A stretch of DNA of 64,000 nucleotides, taken from Thiocapsa bogorovii (GTDB lineage: Bacteria > Pseudomonadota > Gammaproteobacteria > Chromatiales > Chromatiaceae). Both the position numbers and the translations under genes were made by a program. The stretch covers positions 5,515,501-5,579,500 of the forward strand of contig NZ_CP089309.1 in the NCBI RefSeq assembly GCF_021228795.1, in the 5' to 3' direction. Under the pieces are notes generated by a model. That model made no database searches. It had not been told where the DNA came from and was given only the letters and a program-made list of their open reading frames with translations. This document shows, piece after piece, positions 1 through 8,067 of this stretch (positions are counted from its first letter, which is position 1; the number at the start of each line of letters is the position of its first letter).

Positions 1-413
1 GCACCCAGCCGCGGCAGCCGCCGGCGGAATCCTTCCCGGTCGAGGAAAGGGCTGCCCAGCTCATCGACCTCAAGCGGGTCCGCCTCCAGGCGCCAGTCCG
101 GATTGGTCGCGTCGGAAAGAGGAACCCATCCGGAGGGATCGGCGTCGAGCCTGTTGGCCAGAGTGCTGATCGACGCCGCGCCGGCGTCCAGATCATCGAC
201 CGCACGGACCATCTTGACGAAGATGCTCGGCGAGGGCTGCAGGAGTGCCTGCTCGACCATCCATTGGGCCAGCTGCAGCGGATACAGGTATGTTGGCATC
301 TGCCGCGCGAGATCTGGGCCGAGGAAGGCGGCGACGGCTGTGTATCCGGCAACGCCGGGCAGCGCGCCCAAGACCTTGATCTCCAGTACCTTACGCTCGT
401 CTGTGCTCAACAT
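1..413 (-). CDS. N-terminal part of a putative NTP-dependent conflict protein (cut by window edge)
   Basis: The leftward frame opens at an ATG (411-413) and runs off the window, giving about 137 residues. The first 70 residues (MLSTDERKVLEIKVLGALPG...) form a compact helical module of the size and pattern of effector-associated adaptor domains in bacterial conflict proteins. The last visible stretch, PFLDREGFRRRLPRLGA, resembles the short segment that in many STAND/AAA-type conflict proteins lies just before the P-loop, but the P-loop itself would be outside the window. Family assignment is inference from pattern; the frame itself is clear because it has no stop and good third-position GC. 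It points away from the protease/Hsp90 operon at 5.3 kb, so the two are not one transcript. Confidence 0.55.
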   Translation of the reverse strand, partial: MLSTDERKVLEIKVLGALPGVAGYTAVAAFLGPDLARQMPTYLYPLQLAQWMVEQALLQPSPSIFVKMVRAVDDLDAGAASISTLANRLDADPSGWVPLSDATNPDWRLEADPLEVDELGSPFLDREGFRRRLPRLG

Positions 414-848
414 GTCGCCACCATGTCCGGGCCCTGCGGGTGAGAACCGGTGCAGCTGCCGCTTCAGCAACTGCAATGCAGACATTATGCCATACACCCG
501 AAGCAGTAACGGATCGCGGCCCCCCTGCGCGCCCGAGGCGGCGTCGGGAAGAGAGGCCGGCGAGAGCCGAGGTGCTGGTCAAGCACGCGGAATGCCGCAC
601 ACCGTCCACGCACGCAAGTAACCCTGCACCGGAATGATCTCATCTGTGCCCGGTTTTCTTGCCCGGTTCTCGTCAAGTGGGAATACCGCGGCATCGCTGA
701 CCGAAGCCAAGATGACAGCACCTGTCCCTCGTCGCGGCTGTTCGATTGTAGTCGAGGACTGAATCCTGTAGGTTCACTCGTCACGAGTACGGTTTTTCCC
801 ATCGTTCACCGGCTCATCGCCGGCCGAACCCATCGTCGAGATCGAGCA
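414..848. other. Intergenic region, no gene seen
   Basis: These 435 bases lie between the start codons of two divergent genes and should hold promoters for both. Frames on both strands are short or are shadows. I see no convincing sigma70 boxes, hairpin terminator or repeat. Confidence 0.4.
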
Positions 849-1424
849 ATGACCACCGCAAGCCCGGCAGACACCGTCAGCGACCGTCCATTGACAGCCG
901 ATTCGATATCGAGTCCACCGACAGAAGACGAGCTGCGATACGAGATTGCGAAGCTGCGCGAGCAGCTCGCATCGGTGAGCCAGGAGCGGCGTTTGCTGAT
1001 CGAGGCCGTTCACTCGTTGAGCCGAGTGATCGGTGCCGACCGTCCGCCGCTCCCGATGCAAGACGTCGAGCCCGACGATCTGGCGCTGAGTCTGGAAGCT
1101 CCGATGTCCTTCGGACCCCGTTCGCGGGAGACCGCACGCACCTGCGACATTACGGAGGCCAATATCGAGGCAATTGTGTATGGCACGATCCTCACGATTG
1201 ACCACGCGGCGCCGACAACCATAAACGATGACACCAAGCTCGATGATGTCCCGGGCGGACTCGGCTGGGACGCCAAAACCAAACGTCTGATGTTTAACCC
1301 GATCCGTGCTGGGGTGATGCGCCACGGTTGTCATCTCGGGGCGACGGCGGGGGAACTGGAATCCGCCAAGAAGGTTGGCGATGTCATGGAATTGGTCAAG
1401 AGCCGAGTCCTGCGCACGGCCTGA
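849..1424 (+). CDS. Hypothetical protein with acyl-carrier-like C-terminal domain
   Basis: The 191-residue protein starts at an ATG preceded by GAGATCGAG. Residues 30-70 are predicted to be a coiled-coil helix (ELRYEIAKLREQLASVSQER). Residues 100-190 follow the helix pattern of acyl carrier proteins: a first helix (ITEANIEAIVYGTIL), a loop with DDTKLDDV, and a final helix ending VGDVMELVKSRV, which resembles the 'TVGDLV..V' end of carrier domains. The DS(L/I) phosphopantetheine site is not visible; LGWDAKTKR occupies that place, so it may be a non-canonical carrier or a carrier-like binding domain. It is followed 15 bp downstream by an exported barrel candidate, so the two are probably one operon. 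Carrier-like fold is inference. Confidence 0.5.
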   Translation: MTTASPADTVSDRPLTADSISSPPTEDELRYEIAKLREQLASVSQERRLLIEAVHSLSRVIGADRPPLPMQDVEPDDLALSLEAPMSFGPRSRETARTCDITEANIEAIVYGTILTIDHAAPTTINDDTKLDDVPGGLGWDAKTKRLMFNPIRAGVMRHGCHLGATAGELESAKKVGDVMELVKSRVLRTA

Positions 1425-1439
1425 ATGAGGGAGTTCAGC

Positions 1440-2777
1440 ATGCACAAGCAGCGAGCCATCACGTGGCTGCCGTCGTTGATTGCCCTGGCCGCCCTGTCGG
1501 CAGGCCCGGCCGCGGCGGATCGGTCCGACGAACTGATCGCCCGAGCCGAGCGGGCCATCGCGCAAGTCAAGCAGGCGAAGGCGGACGGCGATTCAATCGG
1601 GTTGCAGCAAGCCGTGAGCGATGCCCAGCAGGCGTTGGCCGCAATTCCCGAGGCAGGCGCCGAGCTCGACGGCAACCGCGCCGCGACTGCGAACGCATCG
1701 GGACAGTCGACAGCGGCTGTTGCGGCTGCCGACAGGTCAAGCCCCGAGCCCGAGTCCGAGCCTAAGCCGGAAGAACCTAAGAGCGTCTTCAAGAAACTCT
1801 CGGATCACGGCTTTCGCATGCAGCGCGAGTTCGGTACGAGCGGTCCCGCCGCGGAAGCGGCGACCTTCGCTTTCGAGCAGGACGTGGCAGCGGGTACCCA
1901 GACGGACCTCAGCGCCAATTTCCTGATTGGCTGGAATTCGGCCGCGGTCAAGAGATCGGGAATCGACCCGCTCACCGGCGAACCGAGAACCGTCACAAGC
2001 GGCAGCAGCAGCTTCGACGGTCGCTCCGACTTGACCTGGTACTGGGACACCTCGGTGCAAGGCAAGCTGACGTCCGGAGAGGATACCGCGCTGGATTCCT
2101 GGCGCTTCCGTATCGGCCTGGATGCCGACCATACGTCTGGCTGGTTGATAGATGAGTCGCTCGACGCGGCAGTTGTCTTTCAAGGCGTCCGGGATCGCGG
2201 AGGCACGAAGCAGGATGCTGCGCAGGCGGTGCGCGCGCACCAGCAGCGCGTGCGCGAGCGCGGCGCCAAGCGCGGCCTCTATTTGGGAAGCTGGTGGTCC
2301 ATCGCTGCCAAGCTCGAAGCAGATCGGGATTTCGACAACCAGCGCCTCGGCGTAGAACTTCTGACCACACCCACCACCTCACTTCCCGGGAACGGCATCA
2401 TTTACCCGCGCAGCAGAAATGCTGCGGCGCAGTTCATCTGGCGCCCCTACCTCGGCATCGACGCGGCGGGCGTTGTCGCATCGAACGGCGACTTGGACGA
2501 CGTGAACGATACCCTTCGGTTCGAAGGGCGGCTCGATGCGATGCTGCGGCTGAATTTTCTTGCCGAGGCACTGGGGTTGCCAAATGTCGAGCTCAGCGCC
2601 AGCGATCAGGTCCGTTATCTCGCCGAGTCCGGCGATGCCTACAACTATCTGTCCAGCCAGTTCAGATTCGGTCTCGCGGAGGGGGTGAGCTTCGCCTTGA
2701 CATATGTGAACGGTGAGGATGCACCCAGCTTCGAGCGCGAGGAGCGGTTCGGCGGCTCATTGGCGGTGAAGTTCTAG
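1440..2777 (+). CDS. Exported protein, probable outer-membrane beta-barrel
   Basis: I start it at ATG 1440 because GAGGGAG sits 5 bases upstream; an in-frame ATG at 1425 lacks a site. The 445-residue product opens with a signal peptide (basic MHKQR, hydrophobic core, cleavage near AAA-D at about residue 27). Residues 30-75 are an Ala/Gln-rich helix, then a Pro/Glu linker. From about residue 120 the chain alternates short beta-like segments rich in aromatic residues and Gly/Asp turns, and it ends GGSLAVKF with a C-terminal Phe, the usual BAM recognition end of barrels. The exact family is not recognised. The IS4 target duplication begins immediately after its TAG stop, so the reading frame is untouched but any native terminator was displaced. 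Confidence 0.65.
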   Translation: MHKQRAITWLPSLIALAALSAGPAAADRSDELIARAERAIAQVKQAKADGDSIGLQQAVSDAQQALAAIPEAGAELDGNRAATANASGQSTAAVAAADRSSPEPESEPKPEEPKSVFKKLSDHGFRMQREFGTSGPAAEAATFAFEQDVAAGTQTDLSANFLIGWNSAAVKRSGIDPLTGEPRTVTSGSSSFDGRSDLTWYWDTSVQGKLTSGEDTALDSWRFRIGLDADHTSGWLIDESLDAAVVFQGVRDRGGTKQDAAQAVRAHQQRVRERGAKRGLYLGSWWSIAAKLEADRDFDNQRLGVELLTTPTTSLPGNGIIYPRSRNAAAQFIWRPYLGIDAAGVVASNGDLDDVNDTLRFEGRLDAMLRLNFLAEALGLPNVELSASDQVRYLAESGDAYNYLSSQFRFGLAEGVSFALTYVNGEDAPSFEREERFGGSLAVKF

Positions 2778-2786
2778 TGTGCTGAA

Positions 2787-4247
2787 CCAGCTCTTTTAAG
2801 GTGTTCACAATATCCTGTAACCTACCGATATTGTTGAGATTCCTTGAGGAGCCACGAGGCCATGTTTGGCGACATCCTGCAGAGGTTCGTCCAGAAGAGC
2901 CCGGCGACGGTGGTGGTGCGCGGGTTGCTCGAGCGCCTGCTCCACCCCGAGGCCCTGGACCGCTGGTTCGAGGCCACGGCGCAGGCCCAGTACACCCGCG
3001 ACATCCTGTTCTCCTCGCTGGTCGGGCTGATGCTGCAGATCGTGTGTCGCACCCAGGCGAGCGTGCACGCCGCCTACCGCCACGCCGAGATCGCTGCGTC
3101 GATCGTCTCGGTCTATGCCAAGCTGCGCGGAGTCGAGTTGACGACCTCGCAGGGTTTGGTGCGCCACATTGCGCGCGAGGCCCAGACCGTGATCGAGACG
3201 ATGAACGGTGGGCGCCCTGCGGCGTTGCCGGGCTATCGGCTGAAGTACCTCGACGGCAACTGTCTGGCCGCCAGCGAGCATCGCCTCAAACCGCTGCGCA
3301 CCACGGCCGCAGGCCCCTTGCCGGGGACATCCCTGGTGGTCTTCGATCCCCAACTGGGCTTAGCGGTGGATGTCTTTCCGTGCGCCGACGGACACGCCCA
3401 GGAGCGCCCCCTGTTGGCGGCGGTGGCTGACATCGTCGCGCCAGGCGAGGTCTGGGTGGCCGACCGCAACTTCTGCGTCTCGGGGTTCTTGCACGCCATC
3501 GAGCGCCGCGCGGCGTTCTTCATCATCCGCCAGCACGGGGGCCTCACCACCAAGCCGTTGGAGCCGATGCGGCGGGTGGGCAGCAGCGACACCGGGGAGG
3601 TCCACGAGCAAGCCGTGCAACTGGATTCGCCAGCAGGTGAGCGCTGGAGCCTGCGCCGTATCACCGTGACCTTGAAGCGCAAGACGCGCAACGGCGACAC
3701 CGCCCTGGTGATCCTGACGAATCTGCCCATCGCGGTGGCCGACGCCATGACCATCGCGGCCTGCTACCGCGCCCGCTGGGGGATTGAGACCGCCTTTCAG
3801 AAGCTCGAAGGCCACCTCAACTCCGAAATCGGGACCTTGGGCTACCCCCACGCCGCCCTGTTCGCGTTCTGCCTGGCCCTGGTGGCGTTCAACCTCTATG
3901 CCGTGGTCATGGCCGCGCTGCGCGCCGCTCACCCCACCCAGGCGATCGACGACACCGTCTCGGAGTACTACCTGGCCGGCGAGATCGCCACCACCATGAC
4001 CGGTCTCGCCATCGCCGTCCCCGAGCAGGAATGGGCCTCGCTCGCACAGGCCAGCCCGCAGCGCTTCGCCGCCTGGCTCCTCGACCTCGCCACCCACGTG
4101 GATCTGCGCAAGCTTCACAAGACGACCCGAGGTCCGAAGAAACCCCCAACCCCACGAAACCGATTCAAAGGTCAACCCCATGTCTCGACCGCAAAGCTGC
4201 TCGCTGAATCTAGGCGGTCCGGCGGGGTGCGACCTTAAAATGGCTGG
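2787..4247 (+). mobile_element. IS4-family insertion sequence with 9-bp target duplication
   Basis: The ends are imperfect inverted repeats: CCAGCTCTTTTAAGGT at 2787-2802 and its partner ACCTTAAAATGGCTGG at 4232-4247, 14 of 16 positions paired. The bases TGTGCTGAA occur directly outside each end (2778-2786 and 4248-4256). CCAG follows both copies, so the repeat could also be read as 13 bp and the exact tips are uncertain by 4 bases. Length is 1,461 bp with one transposase gene. The target was the junction between the stop codon of the barrel gene and the 3' end of a decayed IS630 transposase. Confidence 0.85.
2862..4238 (+). CDS. IS4-family DDE transposase
   Basis: The 458-residue protein fills the element. 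Start ATG 2862 is chosen over an in-frame TTG at 2844 because GAGGAG lies about 10 bases upstream. The DDE catalytic residues are recognisable: Asp in KYLDGNCLAASEHR (about residue 129), Asp in EVWVADRNFC (about 199), and Glu in the signature YRARWGIETAFQKLE (about 310). Length and intact frame suggest an active copy. The stop TAA overlaps the right inverted repeat, normal for compact insertion sequences. Confidence 0.92.
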   Translation: MFGDILQRFVQKSPATVVVRGLLERLLHPEALDRWFEATAQAQYTRDILFSSLVGLMLQIVCRTQASVHAAYRHAEIAASIVSVYAKLRGVELTTSQGLVRHIAREAQTVIETMNGGRPAALPGYRLKYLDGNCLAASEHRLKPLRTTAAGPLPGTSLVVFDPQLGLAVDVFPCADGHAQERPLLAAVADIVAPGEVWVADRNFCVSGFLHAIERRAAFFIIRQHGGLTTKPLEPMRRVGSSDTGEVHEQAVQLDSPAGERWSLRRITVTLKRKTRNGDTALVILTNLPIAVADAMTIAACYRARWGIETAFQKLEGHLNSEIGTLGYPHAALFAFCLALVAFNLYAVVMAALRAAHPTQAIDDTVSEYYLAGEIATTMTGLAIAVPEQEWASLAQASPQRFAAWLLDLATHVDLRKLHKTTRGPKKPPTPRNRFKGQPHVSTAKLLAESRRSGGVRP

Positions 4248-4260
4248 TGTGCTGAACCAG

Positions 4261-4880
4261 AGATCCGCAGACAGAACCGTTCGGTTGAGGCGAGCATGTC
4301 GCCGGCGGATTTGTATCAGTCTTTGACTGGCGTTGTCGGTCTTGACGTAGCCGCGGATCGCAAGCTCCAGTTGGACAGTTGAACGATGGGTGACGCGGTG
4401 GATTTGCTGCTCGCTCGGCAGTTCCAACGAGCGTTCAACCTAGTTGAGCCAGGACGCGGGGGTGGGGATGAAATGCAATTGAAAGCGGGGATGTCCGGCG
4501 AATGACGCGCGCACCTGCGGCGTCTTTTGGGTGGCGGAGTGGTCCATGACCACATGCAGATCGAGCCCGGCGGGTGTCTCATGGTTCACGTCGCGTAGGA
4601 ACGCGAGGCACTTGAGTACGCGGTGAAGCCGGTGCAGTTGGCCGATTACCTCGCCGGTGGCGACATTTAGCGCGGCGAACAGGGGCGTGGTCCCGTGGCG
4701 CACGTCGTCCAGGCGTGCGCTACGCGGGCAGCCCGGGCGCGAGCGGCAGCATCGGCTAGCTGGGATCGAGCGCCTCGATCTGACTCTTCTCGTCCAGGCA
4801 CAACACCAGCGCCTGTTCCGGTGGGGCGATGTAAAGCCCGACGATTCCGCGCGGCTTGAACTCGGGTGAAAATTGTCCTG
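4261..4880 (-). pseudogene. Decayed IS630-family transposase
   Basis: Reading leftward from about 4880, the C-terminal two thirds of an IS630 transposase can be followed in pieces: FKPRGIVGLYIAPPEQALVL, then LCLDEKSQIEALDPS (first visible catalytic Asp), RHGTTPLFAALNVATGEV, LDLHVVMDHSATQKT (second Asp) and FIPTPASWLN before the VER segment. It carries in-frame TAG codons at 4756-4758 and 4440-4442, plus a frameshift before RHGTT and another near the C-terminus, where GDMLASTERFCLRISGSAH is in a different frame. The N-terminal DNA-binding part is missing. The C-terminal codons coincide with the IS4 target duplication, so IS4 landed in the tail of this older insertion. Confidence 0.8.
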
Positions 4881-5125
4881 GACAGCGGGCTGCCTGAAGT
4901 GTCCCGTACCGGCAGATTATCTGCCCCGAAGAAGTTATCCTTTCTTCGAGGCTTGATGGGGGCTCGAGACGATCATGGCTGTCCGGTCCCATCGGATGTG
5001 GGGCCGGGAGGCGGCCGGAAACCGGACAGGAGGCCACGGCCTGGTGTGGTTCTCGCGTTCGATTCCCGATTCGCCCTGACGCGAGGAGGCGGGAATCGCG
5101 TTGGCTCGGGGCGGGGTTTTTCGTA
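4881..5125. other. Non-coding stretch, no gene seen
   Basis: No frame here has gene-like length, start site and homology. A small rightward frame (4866-5126) has no recognisable domain and no ribosome site. The segment ends in TTTTCGTA, the left copy of the MITE target duplication. Confidence 0.4.
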
Positions 5126-5262
5126 GGCTCTGTTCGCGTTAAGTGGTGATCGCCCCATCTGACGCGACATTCTCGCACTTCGGCCGAAGCGGGTGAGCCC
5201 TTGTCGCGCCTGGTCTCGCGACTCGCGCAGTCAAATCATCTCCAGCTAACGCGAACAGAGCC
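5126..5262. mobile_element. 137-bp MITE with perfect terminal inverted repeats and 8-bp target duplication
   Basis: GGCTCTGTTCGCGTTA at 5126-5141 is the exact reverse complement of 5247-5262, and pairing continues imperfectly for about nine more bases. TTTTCGTA occurs at 5118-5125 and again at 5263-5270. The interior has no frame. These are the marks of a non-autonomous transposon mobilised in trans by a transposase making 8-bp duplications (IS6- or IS1595-like families do); which one is unknown. Its right end is 42 bp before the start codon of the lipase-subtilisin gene, so it sits in that operon's promoter region. Confidence 0.9.
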
Positions 5263-5304
5263 TTTTCGTATGTGTAGCAGGCAGACTTTCTTCGGGAGTG
5301 GAAC

Positions 5305-7986
5305 ATGTTCGATCGAGATGCATTGAAGTCGGAGGCATTCTCCTGGAAGAGCGCGCTTTCGCTGGTGCTTGCTAGCCAGCTCGCCTACGTCCGCAGTCCG
5401 GAGGAGGTCGTCGGCATCGCCACCGCAAGCTGGGGATTTGACGGGTGCATCCCCTTCGCGGTGGGAGATACCGAGGGGTTCGTCGCCTGGGACGCAGCGT
5501 CCGTAGTGGTCAGCTACCGGGGCACTACGAGCGTCGGCGACTGGCTCATGGACTTCGATGTCGCCCAGACGGAGCGGCCCTATGGTGCGGTGCACGGGGG
5601 CTTCTCGGACGGCTTCGAGGCGGTGCGCGATTCCCTGGAGGCCGCGCTTGCCCAAGCGGCCGCCGACGGCAAGCAGCTTTGGCTCACCGGACACAGCCTG
5701 GGCGGGGCGTTGGCGACCGTCACGGCTGCAGAGCTCGCCGATCGCTTCCCTCGGCTGGGCATCTACACCTACGGCCAGCCGAAGGCCTTAGGGGCGCGGG
5801 CGGCGCGGTTCGTCCGCGAGCGCTTTGAGGATCGCTGCCAGCGTTTCGTCAACGACGACGATGTGGTACCGACGGTGCCACCGGGCTATCGGCATGTGGG
5901 CCGGCTGTTCTGGTTCGACGCCCAGGGCGGGCTCAAGGCAGCCGGCACGGACACCGAGGCAGCGGATGCGACGAGCGCGCCCCGTGAGCTCAGCGATGCG
6001 GAGTTCACGGCATTGCAGGCGGAACTTCGTTCGGTTCGTGATGCCATCGACGCCGAGCCAATTGCGGCGGAGTCGGTGGCCGGCGCCGAGGGCGTCGAGG
6101 CCGAACGGCAAATGCTCTTCGATGCGAGCGTCGAAGGCCTGCTGCCCAGCTTCCGCGATCATGCACTCAAGCGCTACATCGCCAAGATCCGAGCCCAGCT
6201 GGAGCGGCCGGCACAGGTGGATGAGGCCATTGCCGAGGTCATTGCGGGGGCGCTGCCGGAATCCCTCGGACTAGAGAGCGTCGTGCCTCTGGAGCAGCCT
6301 GGCGGCCGGCGCGTCGCCGGACCGGTGCCGGTGCTGTTGCGGGTGCGCGACCCCGCCTGGGAGCCCCCGCAGGGCGTTGTGGTGCAGTCGCGACTCGGCA
6401 ACATCGTCTCGGCCACCGCTTCGGCAATGGAACTGGAGACCCTGCGTCAGGACCGGGGGGTCTTGTCCATCGACTCGAGTCGTGACGGCGGCACCCCCGA
6501 GCTCGCCGACTCCAAGACCTTCGTGCGCGCGGCCGATGTCCATCGACCGCCTTTGGCGGAGCAAGGCGACGCGGCCATCGTCGGCATCATCGACGCCGGC
6601 ATCGACGTGCTGCACGAAGCCTTCCAGGACGATGCCGGCAAGACCCGCATCCTCCACGTCTGGGATCAGCGCATCCCGTCCGGGCCGTCGCCAAGCGACC
6701 TGGACGGCGCCCCCTTCAGCCAGTCCTACGGCCGGCTCTACAGCCAGTCGGAGATCCAGGACATGATCGAGCAGGACGCGGCCCCCGCCAACCTGCGCGA
6801 CTTCTCCGGCCACGGCACCCACGTCGCCAGCATCGCCGCCGGGCGGCCGGTGGGCGGCTTCGCCGGCGGCCTTGCCCCTGCGGCCAAGCTCGTCGTCGTG
6901 ATTCCGCACATGCGCTCGGAGCCGGGGGCGCCGCCGAGCATCGGCTACTCCAGCAGCCATGTCGATGCCCTGGCCTTTGTCCAGGCCGTCGCCGCCGAGG
7001 CGGGGCTGCCGGTTGCGGTGAACGTGAGCCTGGGCATGAACGCCGGCGCTCATGATGGCAGTTCCACGCTGGAGGCGGCCTTCGACGAGTTCTCCGGTAA
7101 GGGGCGCCTGCCCGGCGTCGCGCTCGTCAAGTCGGCGGGCAACGAGCGCGGCCACAAGGGACACGCACGGGTCGACGTGCCCCTGAACGGCCTCGCCGAG
7201 ATCGCATGGGAAGCGAGTGCGGACGCACGCAACGAGGACTACATCGAGGTCTGGTTCAACGCCTTCGACGGCATGGACTTCACCCTGATCACCCCGTCCG
7301 GACGGGCGCTGCCGACGGTCTCCGAGACCAACCCAAGGCTCAATACCACCAGCAACGGCAACCTCTGCCGCATGACGCTGACCCGCAACCACCGGGACAA
7401 CGGCGACAACCTGCTGGTCATCAGCATCGAGCCGGACGGTCGGCCGATCCAGCCCGGACGCTGGCGCCTGCAACTCCTCGGCAAGTCCATCCTCGGTCAG
7501 GGGGGCGGCGTGACGCACGCCTGGGTGGAGCGCGAGGGCAGCCGTGCGGTTGCCTTCGAGTCCGGCGACAACGACGAGATGACCCTGAGCATCCCCGGCA
7601 CCGCGGATTACGTCATCACGGTGGGCGCCTGCGGCTCCGCGTTGCCGGTGATGCTGACCGATTCCTCGTCCTGGGGACCGACCCGTGACCAGCGACCGAA
7701 GCCGGACCTTGTGGCCCCCGGCGCCGACATCGTGGCGGCGCGGGCCGGGATGGACGACCATCAAGCGACGGTGGGCAACACCGGGACCAGCATGGCCGCC
7801 CCCCATGTGACGGGTTCCATCGCGCTGGTCTTCTCGAAGCGGCACAAGGACCCCGCCAAGCCTCAGGTCAACGCGGTGCAGATTCGACACGAGCTCATTG
7901 CGACGGCACAGAACTTCAACGGCGTCTTCAACAAAAGCGTCGGCTTCGGCGTTCTGGACACCTTGGCGTTCTTCAACCGATTCTGA
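5305..7986 (+). CDS. Class-3 lipase / propeptide / subtilisin (S8) fusion
   Basis: The 893-residue protein begins at an ATG with GGGAGTGG upstream and has no signal peptide. Residues 1-210 are an alpha/beta-hydrolase of the lipase class-3 type: YRGT (71-74), nucleophile elbow GHSLGG with Ser131, then NDDDVVPTVPP and GYRHVG giving probable Asp186 and His197. Residues 300-400 (VPVLLRV..., GNIVSATASAMELETL) look like a subtilisin propeptide. Residues 415-893 are an S8 peptidase with Asp430 (GIIDAGID), His503 (GHGTHVAS), oxyanion Asn613 (SAGNE) and Ser829 (GTSMAAPHVTG), including a beta-rich insert between Asn and Ser as in CspA-like subtilases. All catalytic residues are present. Propeptide removal would also separate lipase from protease (inference). 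It is first of three rightward genes. Confidence 0.9.
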   Translation: MFDRDALKSEAFSWKSALSLVLASQLAYVRSPEEVVGIATASWGFDGCIPFAVGDTEGFVAWDAASVVVSYRGTTSVGDWLMDFDVAQTERPYGAVHGGFSDGFEAVRDSLEAALAQAAADGKQLWLTGHSLGGALATVTAAELADRFPRLGIYTYGQPKALGARAARFVRERFEDRCQRFVNDDDVVPTVPPGYRHVGRLFWFDAQGGLKAAGTDTEAADATSAPRELSDAEFTALQAELRSVRDAIDAEPIAAESVAGAEGVEAERQMLFDASVEGLLPSFRDHALKRYIAKIRAQLERPAQVDEAIAEVIAGALPESLGLESVVPLEQPGGRRVAGPVPVLLRVRDPAWEPPQGVVVQSRLGNIVSATASAMELETLRQDRGVLSIDSSRDGGTPELADSKTFVRAADVHRPPLAEQGDAAIVGIIDAGIDVLHEAFQDDAGKTRILHVWDQRIPSGPSPSDLDGAPFSQSYGRLYSQSEIQDMIEQDAAPANLRDFSGHGTHVASIAAGRPVGGFAGGLAPAAKLVVVIPHMRSEPGAPPSIGYSSSHVDALAFVQAVAAEAGLPVAVNVSLGMNAGAHDGSSTLEAAFDEFSGKGRLPGVALVKSAGNERGHKGHARVDVPLNGLAEIAWEASADARNEDYIEVWFNAFDGMDFTLITPSGRALPTVSETNPRLNTTSNGNLCRMTLTRNHRDNGDNLLVISIEPDGRPIQPGRWRLQLLGKSILGQGGGVTHAWVEREGSRAVAFESGDNDEMTLSIPGTADYVITVGACGSALPVMLTDSSSWGPTRDQRPKPDLVAPGADIVAARAGMDDHQATVGNTGTSMAAPHVTGSIALVFSKRHKDPAKPQVNAVQIRHELIATAQNFNGVFNKSVGFGVLDTLAFFNRF

Positions 7987-8067
7987 CCTGCCGCCGCGGC
8001 CGATTGCGGGCGGCCGAACCGGTCCGATGGATAGCCCGCCCCCCGAACAGATACTGGAGTTCAGCGC

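Noticed and set aside
774..1565. 263-codon leftward frame
   Set aside because: Antisense to the carrier-like gene and barrel signal peptide; no domain, poor start.
4916..4962. Hairpin CGAAGAA / TTCTTCG as a terminator
   Set aside because: The stem is short and AT-poor bases, not a T run, follow it; no gene ends nearby.
4866..5126. 86-codon rightward frame before the MITE
   Set aside because: No ribosome site, no domain, and its end coincides with the transposon target site by chance.
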